Of a DNA stretch of 64,000 nt, positions 37,856 through 48,662 are shown piece after piece; position 1 is the first letter of the stretch; each line of letters starts with the position of its first letter. This DNA comes from SURF-28 sp034521465 (lineage in GTDB: Bacteria; Bacteroidota; Ignavibacteria; Ignavibacteriales; Melioribacteraceae), in contig JAXHMN010000008.1 of NCBI GenBank assembly GCA_034521465.1, positions 310,001 to 374,000 on the forward strand, written 5' to 3'. Made by a program: the position numbers and the translations under genes. Under the pieces are notes generated by a model. The model did not search any database. It was given only the letters and a program-made list of their open reading frames with translations, and was not told where the DNA came from.

Positions 37856-40070
37856 GTGAGTGATAACAAACATAAACGAGCATTATTTTTCAACAGTGCA
37901 GCCAAGGTTATTATCTATTCCGGCGGTATTGCTACTATAATTGCCGTCCTCGGAATTCTTTTCTTCGTATTCAATGAGGCATACCCCCTCTTTAAAGATG
38001 CAATCTCTGAAAAGAAAGAGAAAGTCTCCGTTAAAACAAAACTGCCGCTTTTAGTCGGAGTTGATGAATACCAAGAAATCGCTTATGTAGTCACAGATTC
38101 CGCAAGTATTGATTTTATCGAGATTGAAACCGGACAAATTTTGTCCTCACAAAAAATTGATTCACTCGAGAACAAAATAATCACCTCAACAGATAAAACA
38201 CTTTTCAATAATAATATTGCGGCAGCAACCGACAAAGGATCTGCTGTAATATTTAAAGTAAACTATGATATTACTTTCGATCAAAATTCAAATAGAATTA
38301 TTAAACCAGGTTATGAATTCAAACGCTACGTAACGCTCGATACCCTTCTTACACCATTAAAGCAAATCGCAGTATCGGTAAACGACAATGATGAGATTAC
38401 GATAGCCGGAGTAAATAACGAAAATAAAATATTTATCTATTCTGAAATAGTAACACGTTCTATTTTCGGTGATGAAACAATCGAACAAATCAATTCACAC
38501 ATTCAGATAAGCAATAAAAATATTTCAGCAATCGAAATAGATGCTTCATCAAAAAAACTTATTGTCGGAACCGATCATGGTGCAGTTTATTATTATTCCT
38601 TAGATAATAAAGCCAATCCGGAGTTAATACAAAAAACAATACCTTTTAATAAAGCGCCAATCGTAGGTCTCTCTTTCATAATCGGCGATCAATCCGTAAT
38701 TGTCACGGATGCTGAAGGAAATACTTGCTCGTTGATGAAAATTTTAGATGAAGCGTTCGGAATACGGCTGGCAGTTAGTAATACCGCATACCTTTGATAA
38801 ATTAGAAAATGAAATAACTTCTGTTTCCGTATCACAGCGCGGTAAAACTTTTATTGTTGGTGATAAAGAAGGAAATATCGAACTAAAACACCTCACAAGC
38901 AACAGAACTATTGCAAAACTTAGTGGTCGGCAAAAGAAAATTATAGATATCATCTTCGCTCCGAAAGCCGACGGAGCACTGGTCCTTTACAGCGATGGAA
39001 TAATAGAGAGATTCACCATTGATCCCGGGCATCCCGAAGTAACTTTACACACGATCTTCGGTAAAGTTTGGTACGAAGGTTACGCTAAACCGGAATTTGT
39101 TTGGCAGTCAACCGGAGGATCCGATGATTTTGAACCGAAGTTAAGTTTAATTCCATTAATAGCGGGAACATTCAAAGGGACTTTTTACGCGCTCCTGTTT
39201 GCTATACCGATTGCTTTGCTGGGTGCGCTTTATACTTCTGTTTTCGTTCATCCAAAAATTAAAAAAGTTATAAAACCGACAGTAGAAATAATGGCTGCTC
39301 TGCCGAGTGTTGTTATCGGATTTTTAGCCGGTTTATGGTTGGCTCCAATGCTCGAAAGAATCCTACCCGGTGTAATTTTAATCTTTGTGATCTCCCCTTT
39401 CACAATGCTGCTTGGAGTTTATCTCTGGCGGAAAATTCCAAAGTTATTCGGAGTAAAATTTAAGCAAGGTTATGAAGTTTTGGTGCTCGTTCCGTTATTG
39501 ATTTTAGGTGGACAAATTGCGCTCTGGCTAGGACCTTATTTTGAAACTTACGTTTTAAGCGGAGATTATAGAGCTTGGCTGCTCAACTATTTCAACGAAT
39601 CTTACGATCAAAGAAATGCAATTGTGGTCGGATTTGCAATGGGCTTTGCAGTCATCCCAATAATTTTTACAATTTGTGAAGATGCGCTATCCAGTGTTCC
39701 GAAACATTTAACATCAGGTTCACTAGCGCTGGGAGCTAACAGATGGCAGACAGCCGTTCGAGTTGTGTTGCCGACAGCCAGTCCTGGAATTTTTTCCGCA
39801 ATTATGATCGGGTTCGGCAGAGCAATCGGTGAAACGATGATCGTACTTATGGCAACCGGTAATACTCCAATTATGGATTTTAGTCCGTTCAATGGATTTA
39901 GAACATTATCGGCAAACATTGCCGTAGAGATTCCCGAAGCGCCTTATCACGGCACTCTTTACCGGGTTCTCTTTTTATCGGCTGCATTATTATTCATTCT
40001 TACTTTTATTATTAACACCATTGCAGAAATTGTTAGACAACGTCTTCGCAAAAAATACATGGATATTTAA
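37856..40070 (+). CDS. pstC: Phosphate ABC transporter permease PstC with an extracytoplasmic propeller-like insert, one frameshift
   Basis: A GTG start at 37856 gives one N-terminal membrane segment (about 18-42), a long soluble region (about 50-410) of repeated beta strands such as SSKKLIVGTDHGAVYYYS and GKTFIVGDKEGNIELKH, then the permease core. The core carries AGTFKGTFYALLFAIPIALLGALY and the EAA-like loop HLTSGSLALGANRWQTAVRVVLPTA. About 738 residues. A shift at about 38765 splits the frame after DEAFG. The large insert is known in some PstC proteins (Pseudomonas type); its role in signalling to PhoR/PhoU is speculative. Confidence 0.93.
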
Positions 40071-40083
40071 CAGTAGTTCATAA

Positions 40084-41724
40084 ATGAAAGAATTAATAAA
40101 AAAAGGCGAATTATTCATTTGGCTGACCGGCTTAGGTCTTGGTGTAAGTATAATTATGATCGCCGGACTACTGTTTCTTGTTTTTATAAATAGTACCGAC
40201 TTCTACTACCCTTCCGCAATTGCAAAGATCAAAAAAGAAGATAACAGCTATTTACTCGGACAAATTTTTCAAACCGAGGATGTTCCACAAGCAAGTTTGC
40301 CGGATTCATTAAAACCTACTATTTATTCAAGAAATCAAATCAAGATCGGTAATAGAGATATTTATGGTTTTGATTTTGCTTGGGTAGATGAAAGAGAAAT
40401 TGATTCAATCACATATCCGAAAAACGCGATTGCAATTGAACGAACCGAGTACGGCAATTTTTACGGTTTTCTCGAATCAATAAAAATTGATGGAGAGAGA
40501 AAATATTCATCCAACGAGGAAATTGAATCAATTATTCATTCGATAGTCAGTGAAGTATCCGGCATCAGAGAAAAAGATAAATGAGATTGAAAAAGATGAG
40601 ATTGGTGATATAAACTATAAAATAGAAAATGCGCGTCAAGAAATAAGCAAACTGAAATTTTATAATAAAAATAATTTATCAGCGGTTGAAGATGAAATAT
40701 CATCAATCGAAGAAGAAATTGATGGCTATCATAAGGAATACTCAACAGTAATTGCCAAAACAGATTCACTGCAGAATTATGGTTCCCAATTCATTTTAAC
40801 CGTCTCTACAATCGATGAGAAAAAGTTGATATACCGTTCCTCAACATTATTAGAGTTTATCAACCGAACGATATGTCGTTCATTGAAAAAACCGGCTTCA
40901 TATTTGCAAAGTTGTGGGAATTGTTGAGTGACGAACCAAGGGAATCGAATACCGAAGGTGGAATATTCCCCGCAATTTTTGGAACCGTAATGCTCGTTTT
41001 AATAATGAGTATTTTTATGGTTCCCTTTGGTGTTTTAGCTGCATTGTATTTAAGAGAATATGCTAAGCAAGGTGTAATGGTTCGCACGGTGAGAATTGCG
41101 GTTAATAATTTAGCCGGAGTTCCGTCTATCGTGTTCGGGGTTTTTGGACTCGGCTTTTTCGTTTACTATGTGGGTGGAACTATCGATCAATTATTTTATC
41201 CTGAACGGCTTCCAACCCCCACTTGGGGAACAGGCGGAATTTTATGGGCTTCGTTAACTTTAGCTTTGTTAACACTTCCGGTTGTAATTGTGTCAACAGA
41301 AGAAGCGCTTGCCGCTATACCCAGAAGCATTAGGGAGGCGTCACTAGCACTCGGCAGCACAAAGTGGCAGACGATTTGGCGAATTGTACTTCCTTCAGCC
41401 ACGCCGGGAATTTTAACGGGAATGATTTTAGCAATGGCAAGAGCCGCGGGTGAAGTTGCACCTTTGATGATAACCGGGGTAGTAAAACTTGCTCCAAATT
41501 TACCTTTTGATTCACACTCCCCGTTCTTTCATCTTGATAGAAAATTCATGCATCTCGGATTTCATATTTATGATGTCGGTTTTCAGTCACCAAACGTTGA
41601 AGCTGCATTACCGATGGTGTATATTACAACTTTATTGTTAATTGCAATTGTTGTTTTACTTAATTTATCTGCGATGATACTCAGATCGCGTTTAAGCAAG
41701 AAATATCAGTCATCAACTTTTTAA
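40084..41724 (+). CDS. pstA: Phosphate ABC transporter permease PstA with a coiled-coil insert, frameshifted
   Basis: About 546 residues. The N-terminal membrane helix (about 10-35) is followed by some 200 soluble residues including a charged coiled coil (NEIEKDEIGDINYKIENA, then VEDEISSIEEEIDGY). The permease core begins near MSFIEKTGFIFAKLWELL. The core contains FPAIFGTVMLVLIMS, GVPSIVFGVFGLGFF and the EAA loop REASLALGSTKWQTIWRIVLPSATPG. Frame changes lie near 40565 and 40865. Ordinary PstA is about 280-300 residues, so the N-terminal half is an accessory region like that of PstC. Confidence 0.92.
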
Positions 41725-41743
41725 TTATTCTGAGAGAGTTTTA

Positions 41744-42568
41744 GTGAGAGAGGAATTGAAAACAAGTTTAAGCAGCACAGAACAAATGGAATACGTTAAA
41801 AAGCCGGATTCAAAAATTAAAGTTGCGGTAAATAACTTAGATTTTTATTACGGCCCAACACTCGCATTGAATAACATATCAATGAATATTGACCAGAACA
41901 AAGTCACTGCCTTAATAGGTCCTTCGGGATGCGGTAAATCTACTTTTCTGCGCACATTGAATCGCATGAATGATTTAATTGATGATGTAAGAATTAAAGG
42001 TGAAGTTTTAATTGACGGAATGAACATTTATGACCCGGCAATCGACGTAGTTCAATTGAGAAAAAAAGTTGGAATGATTTTTCAAAAATCAAATCCGTTC
42101 CCGAAAACTATTTTTGAAAATGTTGCATTTGGTTTAAGGGTTGGCGGTTTTTCAACAAACAGAAATTTTCTTCAAGAAAGAGTTGAAGAAAGCTTAGTAC
42201 AAGCCGCTCTGTGGGATGAAGTAAAAGATCGTCTAAATGAATCTGCTTTTGGTTTATCCGGCGGTCAACAGCAGCGTCTTTGTATTGCCAGATCACTTGC
42301 AATCAAACCTGATATATTATTGATGGATGAACCCGCAAGTGCGCTCGACCCAATTTCCACAAACAAAATTGAAGACCTAATAATTGATTTGAAAAAGAAG
42401 TACACAATAGTTATTGTTACACATAATCTTCAGCAAGCTTCGAGGGTTAGTGATCAAACTGCTTTCTTTTATCTGGGTGATTTAATTGAGTATAATAAAA
42501 CTAAAAAGATGTTTACAAACCCCAATGAAAAACAAACCGAAGATTATATAACCGGCAGATTTGGTTAA
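41744..42568 (+). CDS. pstB: Phosphate ABC transporter ATP-binding protein
   Basis: Intact 274-residue ATPase. Walker A GPSGCGKSTFLRTLNRMND near residue 66, Q-loop IFQKSNPFPKTIFENV, signature LSGGQQQRLCIARSLA near 168 and Walker B ILLMDEPASALDPIS with the H-loop VTHNLQQA are all present. The NRMND segment after Walker A is a PstB marker. GTG start at 41744 with a GAGAG ribosome site, 19 bases after pstA. Powers phosphate import with PstCA. Confidence 0.97.
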   Translation: MREELKTSLSSTEQMEYVKKPDSKIKVAVNNLDFYYGPTLALNNISMNIDQNKVTALIGPSGCGKSTFLRTLNRMNDLIDDVRIKGEVLIDGMNIYDPAIDVVQLRKKVGMIFQKSNPFPKTIFENVAFGLRVGGFSTNRNFLQERVEESLVQAALWDEVKDRLNESAFGLSGGQQQRLCIARSLAIKPDILLMDEPASALDPISTNKIEDLIIDLKKKYTIVIVTHNLQQASRVSDQTAFFYLGDLIEYNKTKKMFTNPNEKQTEDYITGRFG

Positions 42569-42585
42569 TATTCATAGAGAATAAA

Positions 42586-43316
42586 ATGTTAAGAAAATTC
42601 CAAGAACAGTTAGAAAAATTAAAAAAGCGTCTCCTTAAAATGGGCAGCTCTGTTGAAGAACAATTAAACTATACTATACAAGCGATTTTAGAAGAGAATG
42701 AAGAGAAAGCACAGAGAGTTTTTGAGTTAGAAAAAACTGTCGATAAAATCGATCTGAAAATTGAGAAAAATTGCCAAAAGTTATTTGCATTAAATCAACC
42801 TGTTGCACTTGATCTGAGATTGATAATTTCTGCAATAAATCTCAGCACAGACCTTGAAAGAATTGGTGATTTGTCGGTTAACATTTCGGAGCTATTCTTA
42901 AAGACAAAAAGAAAACCCGAATTTATCGATGAAATAAAATTTAACGAGATGAGCACATGTGCATTAAAAATGTATAAAGATGCACTCGATTCTTTCATAA
43001 ATAATGATGCGGAAAAAGCGAGAGAAGTAATAAAAGATGATAAAATTTTGGATGAACTTAAATGCTATTGAACGATGACTTACTTATCAAAATAATGAAA
43101 GATAGATGCCTCGGAACAATTGACCAAGCTATTCACTATCTCGATATCTGTCATCAATTAGAAAGAATCGGCGACCATGCAACCAATATTGCCGAAGATG
43201 TTTACTTCATCGCCGAAGCCGATATAATTAAACATAATTACGAAAAGTATATTTTCGGCGATGAAGAAGAAACCGAAGACTCTGATGACGATGATAATGA
43301 TGACAATGATGATTAA
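42586..43316 (+). CDS. phoU: Phosphate signalling protein PhoU, one frameshift
   Basis: Two three-helix PhoU repeats. The first ends with LRLIISAINLSTDLERIGDLSVNISE, the second with LDICHQLERIGDHATNIAEDVYF; both carry the metal-binding E-RIGD-NI pattern. An acidic tail (DEEETEDSDDDDNDDN) ends the protein. The frame changes near 43068; total about 243 residues. PhoU couples PstSCAB to the PhoR/PhoB-type regulators and prevents excess uptake. No PhoR/PhoB genes lie in the window. Confidence 0.94.
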
Positions 43317-43334
43317 TAGAATTAATTAATATTT

Positions 43335-43884
43335 TTAATCCCAGAAATACATTTTTGCTTCAAGAGATTTCGGATACTTTTCTTGAATCTCTTTCATTGT
43401 TTTTCTGAACGTCTCATTGTCCTTACTTTTTATATAACTTGCAATCCCCTTTTGAACTAACACTTTCGGCAATAACGCAGAATCTTCGAAGGAATCAATT
43501 TCTTTACCGGTAACATCAATCACTTCGTCATATTTTCCTTTTGGTATCATCGCCTCGGAAAATCCGATTCTCAACATCAACCTAAATTCATCCGGTGGTA
43601 AGTAACCGTTAAAATTGTAATAAGATTTTCCGTTATGATCCAAGAAATAAAATGAAGGCGTCCAGTAACCGGAAAGTTCTCTTCTCATCTCTCTGTCTTT
43701 TTTTAGATCAAGTTTTAAAAGAACAAACCACTCTTGCATTTCAGCTTTCACTTTTTCATCCGGGTAAGTTTCCTTTTCTAATTTTTTACAACCGCCGCAG
43801 CCGTCCATTTCAAACTGTAAAAGAATCGGCTTGCGAGTTTTTTGAGATTCTTCTTTTGCTTCTGTCATAATTTGTTTTCCACAT
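43335..43884 (-). CDS. Thioredoxin-fold protein, frameshift near the start
   Basis: An ATG at 43884, behind a GAGG ribosome site, gives MWKTNYD. After one extra base (about 43864) it joins EAKEESQKTRKPILLQFEMDGCGGCKKLEKETY, the usual opening of cytoplasmic thioredoxin-like proteins with a CGGC active site. YWTPSFYFLDHNG supplies the cis-Pro region. The C-terminal third (EVIDVTGKEIDSFEDSALLP) is helical and may be TPR-like. About 183 residues. No signal peptide is apparent, so it is probably a cytoplasmic dithiol oxidoreductase. It converges on phoU. Confidence 0.82.
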
Positions 43885-44038
43885 GTTGACCTCAGTTTTT
43901 TCACTTCAAATTAATCAGCTTTATTTTCGTTTCGAGAAAGCTGAACCATACTTAGTATGCTAAAATATAAATTTTTATATTTCGATCATACTTTCACCAA
44001 GATGACAGTGGAAACAGAAAATCCATTTTGTTGAACAA

Positions 44039-44245
44039 ATGGATTATATATTTTCTGTTACTGTTCCCCGCGTTCAAAAAGCGAAAGAAGTAAGTTTTGG
44101 CTTGGAGTTGTTTAGAAAAATTAGAAAACTTTTTGATATACTTTGTGAAAAATACATTCTTAATTGCAAACTGAAGATCGATGAGTTCAAAGAAAAAGTG
44201 AGCAAAGAAAACCAAAAATTAACCGAAGAGTTTTATAAAGAGTAA
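44039..44245 (+). CDS. Small hypothetical protein
   Basis: A 68-codon frame rich in Lys/Glu, predicted mostly helical (KAKEVSFGLELFRKIRKLF, then DEFKEKVSKENQKLTEEF). I do not recognise it. It lies immediately before the decayed RhuM genes and ends eight bases ahead of the first, so it could be the tail of a broken gene of the same accessory insertion. No clear ribosome-binding site. It may not be a real gene. Confidence 0.3.
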   Translation: MDYIFSVTVPRVQKAKEVSFGLELFRKIRKLFDILCEKYILNCKLKIDEFKEKVSKENQKLTEEFYKE

Positions 44246-44253
44246 AAATAGCT

Positions 44254-44663
44254 ATGTCAAAAACAAAAAAGAAATAAAAATAGACGAAATTACGGAGTTT
44301 TTACTCTATACCTCGCCCTTCGGAGAAATTACAGTAGAAGTATATCTTTATAATGAAAATATTTGGCTCACACGGAAAAAACTGCAGAGCTTTTCGGCGT
44401 ACAAAGACCCGCGATCACAAAGCATTTAAAATATTTTTGCCGAAGGCGAATGGACGAAAATTGGTTAGTTCCATTTGGAACATACACTTACACGGACGAT
44501 TGAGGGAAGACCAAACTCAAAAAGTAAAATACTATAATCTTGATGTGATTATTCTGTTGCGTATGAGTAAATAGCAAAAAAGCAACTCAATTTAGAATTT
44601 GGGCAACCGAAATGGCGAACGAGAAATGGCATAAGCGAAGAAGATAAAAAATTAATAGTATAG
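44254..44663 (+). pseudogene. RhuM-family DNA-binding protein, truncated and frameshifted copy
   Basis: Pieces in shifting frames match the RhuM N-terminal half: LYTSPFGEITVEVYLYNENIWLT, then TAELFGVQRPAITKHLKY (the HTH-like core) and KYYNLDVIILLRMS. The ending does not continue into the family's C-terminal half but runs to a stop at 44661-44663. At least four frame changes occur in 400 bases. RhuM-like proteins are frequent cargo of accessory islands near restriction or toxin loci; their function is poorly known. Confidence 0.65.
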
Positions 44664-44689
44664 TTTTACAGTACGGAATAAATATAAAA

Positions 44690-45735
44690 AAGCTACCGGA
44701 TAATGAAATAGTTTTCTAAAATCCCAAGATGGCGCCGTACATGTTGAAGTAATGTACGCAGAGAAAAATATTTGGTTAAACCAGAAAGCAATGGCGGAAT
44801 TATTCGGCTGCAGCGCGGATAATATTTCACTTCATCTAAAAAGCATTCCAGGAAAATGAACTTGACGAAAATTCAACTGTCGAGGAATTCTCGATAACTC
44901 GCAAAGAAGGATAAACGCGAAGTAAAACGGACTATAAAATTCTACAGCTTGGAAGCAATTATTGCAGTCGGCTACAGAGTAAATTCAGATAGAGGTCGTG
45001 AATTCAGAAGCTGGGCAACCGAAATTTTGAAAAGATATATCGCTATTAAAGGTTATGCTAGTAGATTCAGAACGGCTTAGAAACGAAGGTTACCGTCAGC
45101 ACTCATTATTTCGATGAACTTTACTTGAAGAAATACGTGATATCCGCACTAGCGAAAGAATGATTTTATCAGAAAATAACTGATATCTACGCAACCATCG
45201 TTTGATTATATCACCAAGACGCACTAAATAACAAAAGAACTTCTTTGCAACAGTACAAAACAAACTTCATTTTGCCATTACCGGAATAACCGCCGCTGAA
45301 ATAATATCTGAAGCGAGCAAACTGCGAAAAACCGCATAAAATGGGATTAAAGAGCGTGGAGAAGTTCACCTGAAGGTAAAATAATGCCAAGCAGATGTAA
45401 CCATTGCAAAAAATTATCTTGAATAAAGATGAACTAAAACATTTGGACCGTATTACGGAATATGTACTTAGATTACGCAGAAGCTGCAAGCTGCTCGTGG
45501 AAAAATACCAATGACAGATGCAAAGACTGGATAGAAAAACTTAGACGCATTTTTACAATTCAATGAATTGGAAATATTGGACAAACGCCGGTAAAATGTC
45601 TGCACGAAGTTGCAAAAGACATTAGCTCTGAAAGTAATATGAGAAAATATAAACCGTGTAGTCAGGATAGATTACATACATCTCGACTTTGACAAAGAAG
45701 TAAAAAAACTATTGGAAAAGAAAAAGAAGAAATAA
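44690..45735 (+). pseudogene. RhuM-family protein, second full-length but heavily frameshifted copy
   Basis: Family blocks appear in order in alternating frames: GAVHVEVMYAEKNIWLNQKAMAELF, the HTH-like ADNISLHLKS, IKFYSLEAIIAVGYRVNSDRG, REFRSWATEILKRYI, EEIRDIRTSERMIL, DIYATIV, YLDYAEAA and the end DKEVKKLLEKK with TAA at 45733-45735. Some ten or more frame changes in about 1 kb far exceed the rate elsewhere. It is either true decay of a dispensable gene or an especially poorly resolved stretch. Confidence 0.7.
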
Positions 45736-45777
45736 TGCACTAAATTCTGATCAAAATTCTAGACGTTAATAAATTTA

Positions 45778-46417
45778 TTAATTCTTTCCATTCCTTACTA
45801 TTTTGAATAATGCCAACATCTCTCTCCTATCTGCTCAACCCGCTCATCATATTTTTCTTCTTCTAGTTCTGTTCCGTCAAATTCTTTCGGATCGTCATAA
45901 CGGATTGGGAAACGGGCTTCAGCGCCGAATACAACGGGACAATTTTCGTCCGCATCGGAGCAAGTCATTATCGCTGCAAAATCTTTCTGCGGATTAAATT
46001 CATCCGAATAAACTTTTGAAAAACATTTAACCGGTTCTTTTTCGTCGGAGTAATAAACAAGATAAACCGGGTTGTCCGAATTATCTTTCTTCTCAATTTT
46101 GAATCCCGCTTTTGTCATTGCATTTACGGCACGGGGATTAAAAGCCGTAGCTTCCGTTCCGCCGGAATAACATTTAACATTTGGAATATTGTAATACTCT
46201 GCGGCTGTCTGCGCCCAAATTTGACTAATGTGGCTGCGGCGTGAGTTGTGAGTGCAGATGAAAGTTAAGGTTTACTTCTTCTCCATCCTTCAATTTATTT
46301 GTAGATGATATTCAGCGAGCTGATTTAGTAATTCTTTCCGTTCATCAGGTATCTAACTCAAATGTATCTTTAAGAAATTGCTGAATATTGACTTCAATCT
46401 CATTTAATAACCGGCAT
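45778..46417 (-). CDS. arsC: ArsC/low-molecular-weight phosphotyrosine phosphatase-like protein, frameshifted
   Basis: ATG 46417, preceded by AAGGAGATAG, starts about 60 helical residues (NEIEVNIQQFLKD, then ERKELLNQLAEYHLQ). Then comes FICTHNSRRSHISQIWAQTAA, the P-loop C-x4-SR of the LMW-PTPase/arsenate reductase fold (THNSRRS rather than TGNSCRS), and YSGGTEATAFNPRA. The catalytic-acid region is MTCSDADENCPVV, then IRYDDP. Several slips lie near 46270-46400 and one near 45815. About 210 residues. From the Bacteroidetes-type ArsC family; it could reduce arsenate or act as a phosphatase. No arsenite exporter is adjacent. Confidence 0.8.
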
Positions 46418-46542
46418 AACTATCTCCTTAATCAATTTGTAGATATAGTCATAATACTGTCAACATTATTCATTGCTAAATACTGAAATTCTAATTAAAA
46501 CAAATTGATTGTGTTGACTTAAGGCAAAGTTAATAATGAAAT

Positions 46543-46578
46543 AAACCCCCTAACTCACAAAAGCAAATTAGAGGGTTT
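46543..46578 (-). terminator. Terminator after the octaheme cytochrome operon
   Basis: AAACCCCCTAA (46543-46553) pairs with TTAGAGGGTTT (46568-46578) with one mismatch. In minus sense the stem is followed by ATTTC. A second weak stem, AATTTGG/CCAAATT, lies at about 46589-46620 next to the gene end. Confidence 0.75.
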
Positions 46579-46638
46579 CAATATTAGCAATTTGGCACAG
46601 GAGGTAATCCCCACCAAATTACAAGGAAAAGTTTGTTC

Positions 46639-48022
46639 TTACTTGACTAATAACATTTTGATTGTGCTGACAAAGTTACCCGCTTTTAAAGTCGCAAAGT
46701 AAATTCCACTTGAAAGATCTTCAGCATCAAAATTTGCTTTATATGTTCCGGTTGATTGTTCACCAGAATAAAGTGTTGCTATTTCCTTTCCAATCGAATC
46801 ATATACTTTAAGCGAAACAAAACCTGTATTAGCAACAGAATATTCGATAGTTGTTGTCGGGTTAAATGGATTCGGATAATTTTGTTTCAATGTAAATTCT
46901 GTAGGAAGTGTTTCCCCTTCTTCAACGCTTGTTACCGGGAATCTTGTAAAACCAAGTGCAGCAAGTACTGCTGAGTCAAGAGGTTCGGCAAAATACATGT
47001 GTGCATTATCAACATCAGATTTCAAGTATTCCCATAAAGTAGGATCACTTGGGAAAACTGTCGGATCGCCGGTATAAGTTGCAAAGTCAAATTTAAGCGA
47101 TGTCTTCCAATCTTCCGGTATTGGAACAACACCCCGAAGGACCAGCCATTTTCTTTGTATCTGGATTCCATTTTGTCATCGTTATTGTACCGCTGTCGTT
47201 GTATTCGGTTATAGCCGGATTTCCTGCTCCCATAGTTTGATGGCAGTCACCGCATGCAGTTGCATCTTTAGCTATTGCATGCGAATGATACGAAGAAATG
47301 ATGTAGTTTGTTTTTCCATCATAAGCGTGAGTCATAAAGGCGCCTAATCTAACTTCACCTTCTTTTTTAACAAGAAGTTTGTAATTTTTTAATTGGTTGA
47401 TAGCTCTGTTCTTACCACTTTCAAGAACAGATTCAAAATGGCAGCTTGCACATGTTAAAACTGCTTGTGCGTGGCATGCAGCACAGTCTACAGTTGCAGC
47501 ATGTAAATCATGAGCTGTATTAGAAGTTAAGTCTGCGTGGCAGTCTTCACACTCTACTTTTATGGCGCCTGGTTGTTTCAAAGAAACATAAGCAACTCCG
47601 TCATCACCGTGTATTTCTTCTTTTGAATGGCAGTCTATACAAACCATGCCGGATGCTTTGTGAACATCTACATCGGGATATGCTGCTCTTTCATATTTTT
47701 GTCTGTTGTGACAGTTAATACATGTTTCCTCGGTAACTGCTGAGCCCATACCTGCAAAATCATGGCAATCATTACAGCTTGGTTCGTAAGTAGCCGGGTC
47801 AATTGGGTCTCCGTTTGGATATGTACCGGAAGTTGCATGACAGTTTTTACAAGTAAGATCATCCATCGGAATTCCGGTGATTAATTCCATACCGCCGTTT
47901 TCTGCTTTGTATGCGTCTTCTTTTCCTTCACGCGTGTAGTGAAGACTCGTTTCGATATTTGCTTGAGCGTAGAGCATACCGGCAGATGCAAGTATCAACA
48001 ACATTAGTATCCATTTTTTCAT
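46639..48022 (-). CDS. Secreted octaheme c-type cytochrome with C-terminal sorting domain, one frameshift
   Basis: Signal peptide (about 20 residues ending YAQ), then eight CxxCH sites in order: CKNCH, CNDCH, CINCH, CIDCH, CEDCH, CAACH, CASCH, CGDCH, all before residue 270. A G run near 47131-47134 is one base too long; removing one G restores GVVPIPEDWKTSLKFDFATYTGDPTVF. The last 85 residues start YPNPFNPTTTIEYS and end GNFVSTIKMLLVK, a type IX-style sorting tail. About 461 residues. Predicted surface or periplasmic electron carrier. It lies behind the module 2 sigma-54 promoter. Confidence 0.92.
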
Positions 48023-48035
48023 AACATTATTCCTC

Positions 48036-48488
48036 TTAATTTGTTTTTGAATTGAGCTTAATTTTATTGATTACAGCAATCGTATTATTCAGTTTTCCTT
48101 TGTCAATAACTGAACTATCTCTAAGTTTATTAAAATACTTGAGAGAATCGGAAATATTGCAGTATAGTGAAAGCATACCCAGGGCTAGATATTTTTCGTC
48201 CGCATTTTCATAAACTATTTCTTCGGATAAAATTTGTGGTAATATTTCCGGGCAGGGACAATCTTCTTCGTAAAATTTAGTATTAGAAATTATTCTTGGA
48301 TCCTTTTGTATCAAATTATAAAAAAGTTGAAATGCCCTATTGGTATCATGAGTAACCGAATAGCATACAATTAACTTTTTTGCAATTTTATCACTATAAA
48401 AAGATGTACCGATTAGATTTTCATAAACGGGTTTGGCAGCTTCAAATCTACGCGATAAAAAATATTGATTTCCCAGCATTTCACTCAT
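48036..48488 (-). CDS. Small helical-repeat (TPR-like) protein, paralogue of the one at 26307
   Basis: About 150 residues: MSEMLGNQYFLSRRFEAAKPVYENL, then LIVCYSVTHDTNRAFQLFYNLIQKDPR, and a CPCPEILPQI motif, matching the 26307 protein along most of its length. I chose the ATG at 48488, aligned with 26759 in the paralogue, over TTG 48497, which would lie upstream of the predicted sigma-54 transcription start (near 48492). It ends 13 bases before the octaheme cytochrome gene. Function unknown; its conservation beside two different cytochromes suggests a shared accessory role. Confidence 0.8.
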   Translation of the reverse strand: MSEMLGNQYFLSRRFEAAKPVYENLIGTSFYSDKIAKKLIVCYSVTHDTNRAFQLFYNLIQKDPRIISNTKFYEEDCPCPEILPQILSEEIVYENADEKYLALGMLSLYCNISDSLKYFNKLRDSSVIDKGKLNNTIAVINKIKLNSKTN

Positions 48489-48502
48489 AGTACTCAATTT
48501 AC

Positions 48503-48518
48503 TGCAAATCTCGTGCTA
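48503..48518 (-). promoter_or_regulatory. Sigma-54 (-24/-12) promoter
   Basis: The minus strand reads TAGCACGAGATTTGCA: consensus TGGCACGnnnnTTGCA with one change. The predicted start is near 48492, four bases before the ATG at 48488. The distance from the -12 element to the ATG is the same, to the base, as in module 1 (26774-26789). Confidence 0.87.
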
Positions 48519-48571
48519 AAAAATTTCTTCGTTTTTGGGTTAACAAGGATGGTTACTCTGACTAGTGTGGT

Positions 48572-48661
48572 GCAACAATCTGTTGCGGTATGCACTTAAG
48601 TTGTTTTAATGGAATAAGTTGGAACTGTTGCATCAATTTGTTGCGCTGAATAAAATGTTGC
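48572..48661 (-). promoter_or_regulatory. Putative upstream activator sites (TGTTGC repeats)
   Basis: The palindrome GCAACAATCTGTTGC (48572-48586), TGTTGC at 48626-48631 and 48639-48644, and TGTTGC at 48656-48661 lie between the activator gene and its promoter. Module 1 sites carry the related GCAACA/CGTTGC core. Confidence 0.65.
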
Positions 48662-48662
48662 G

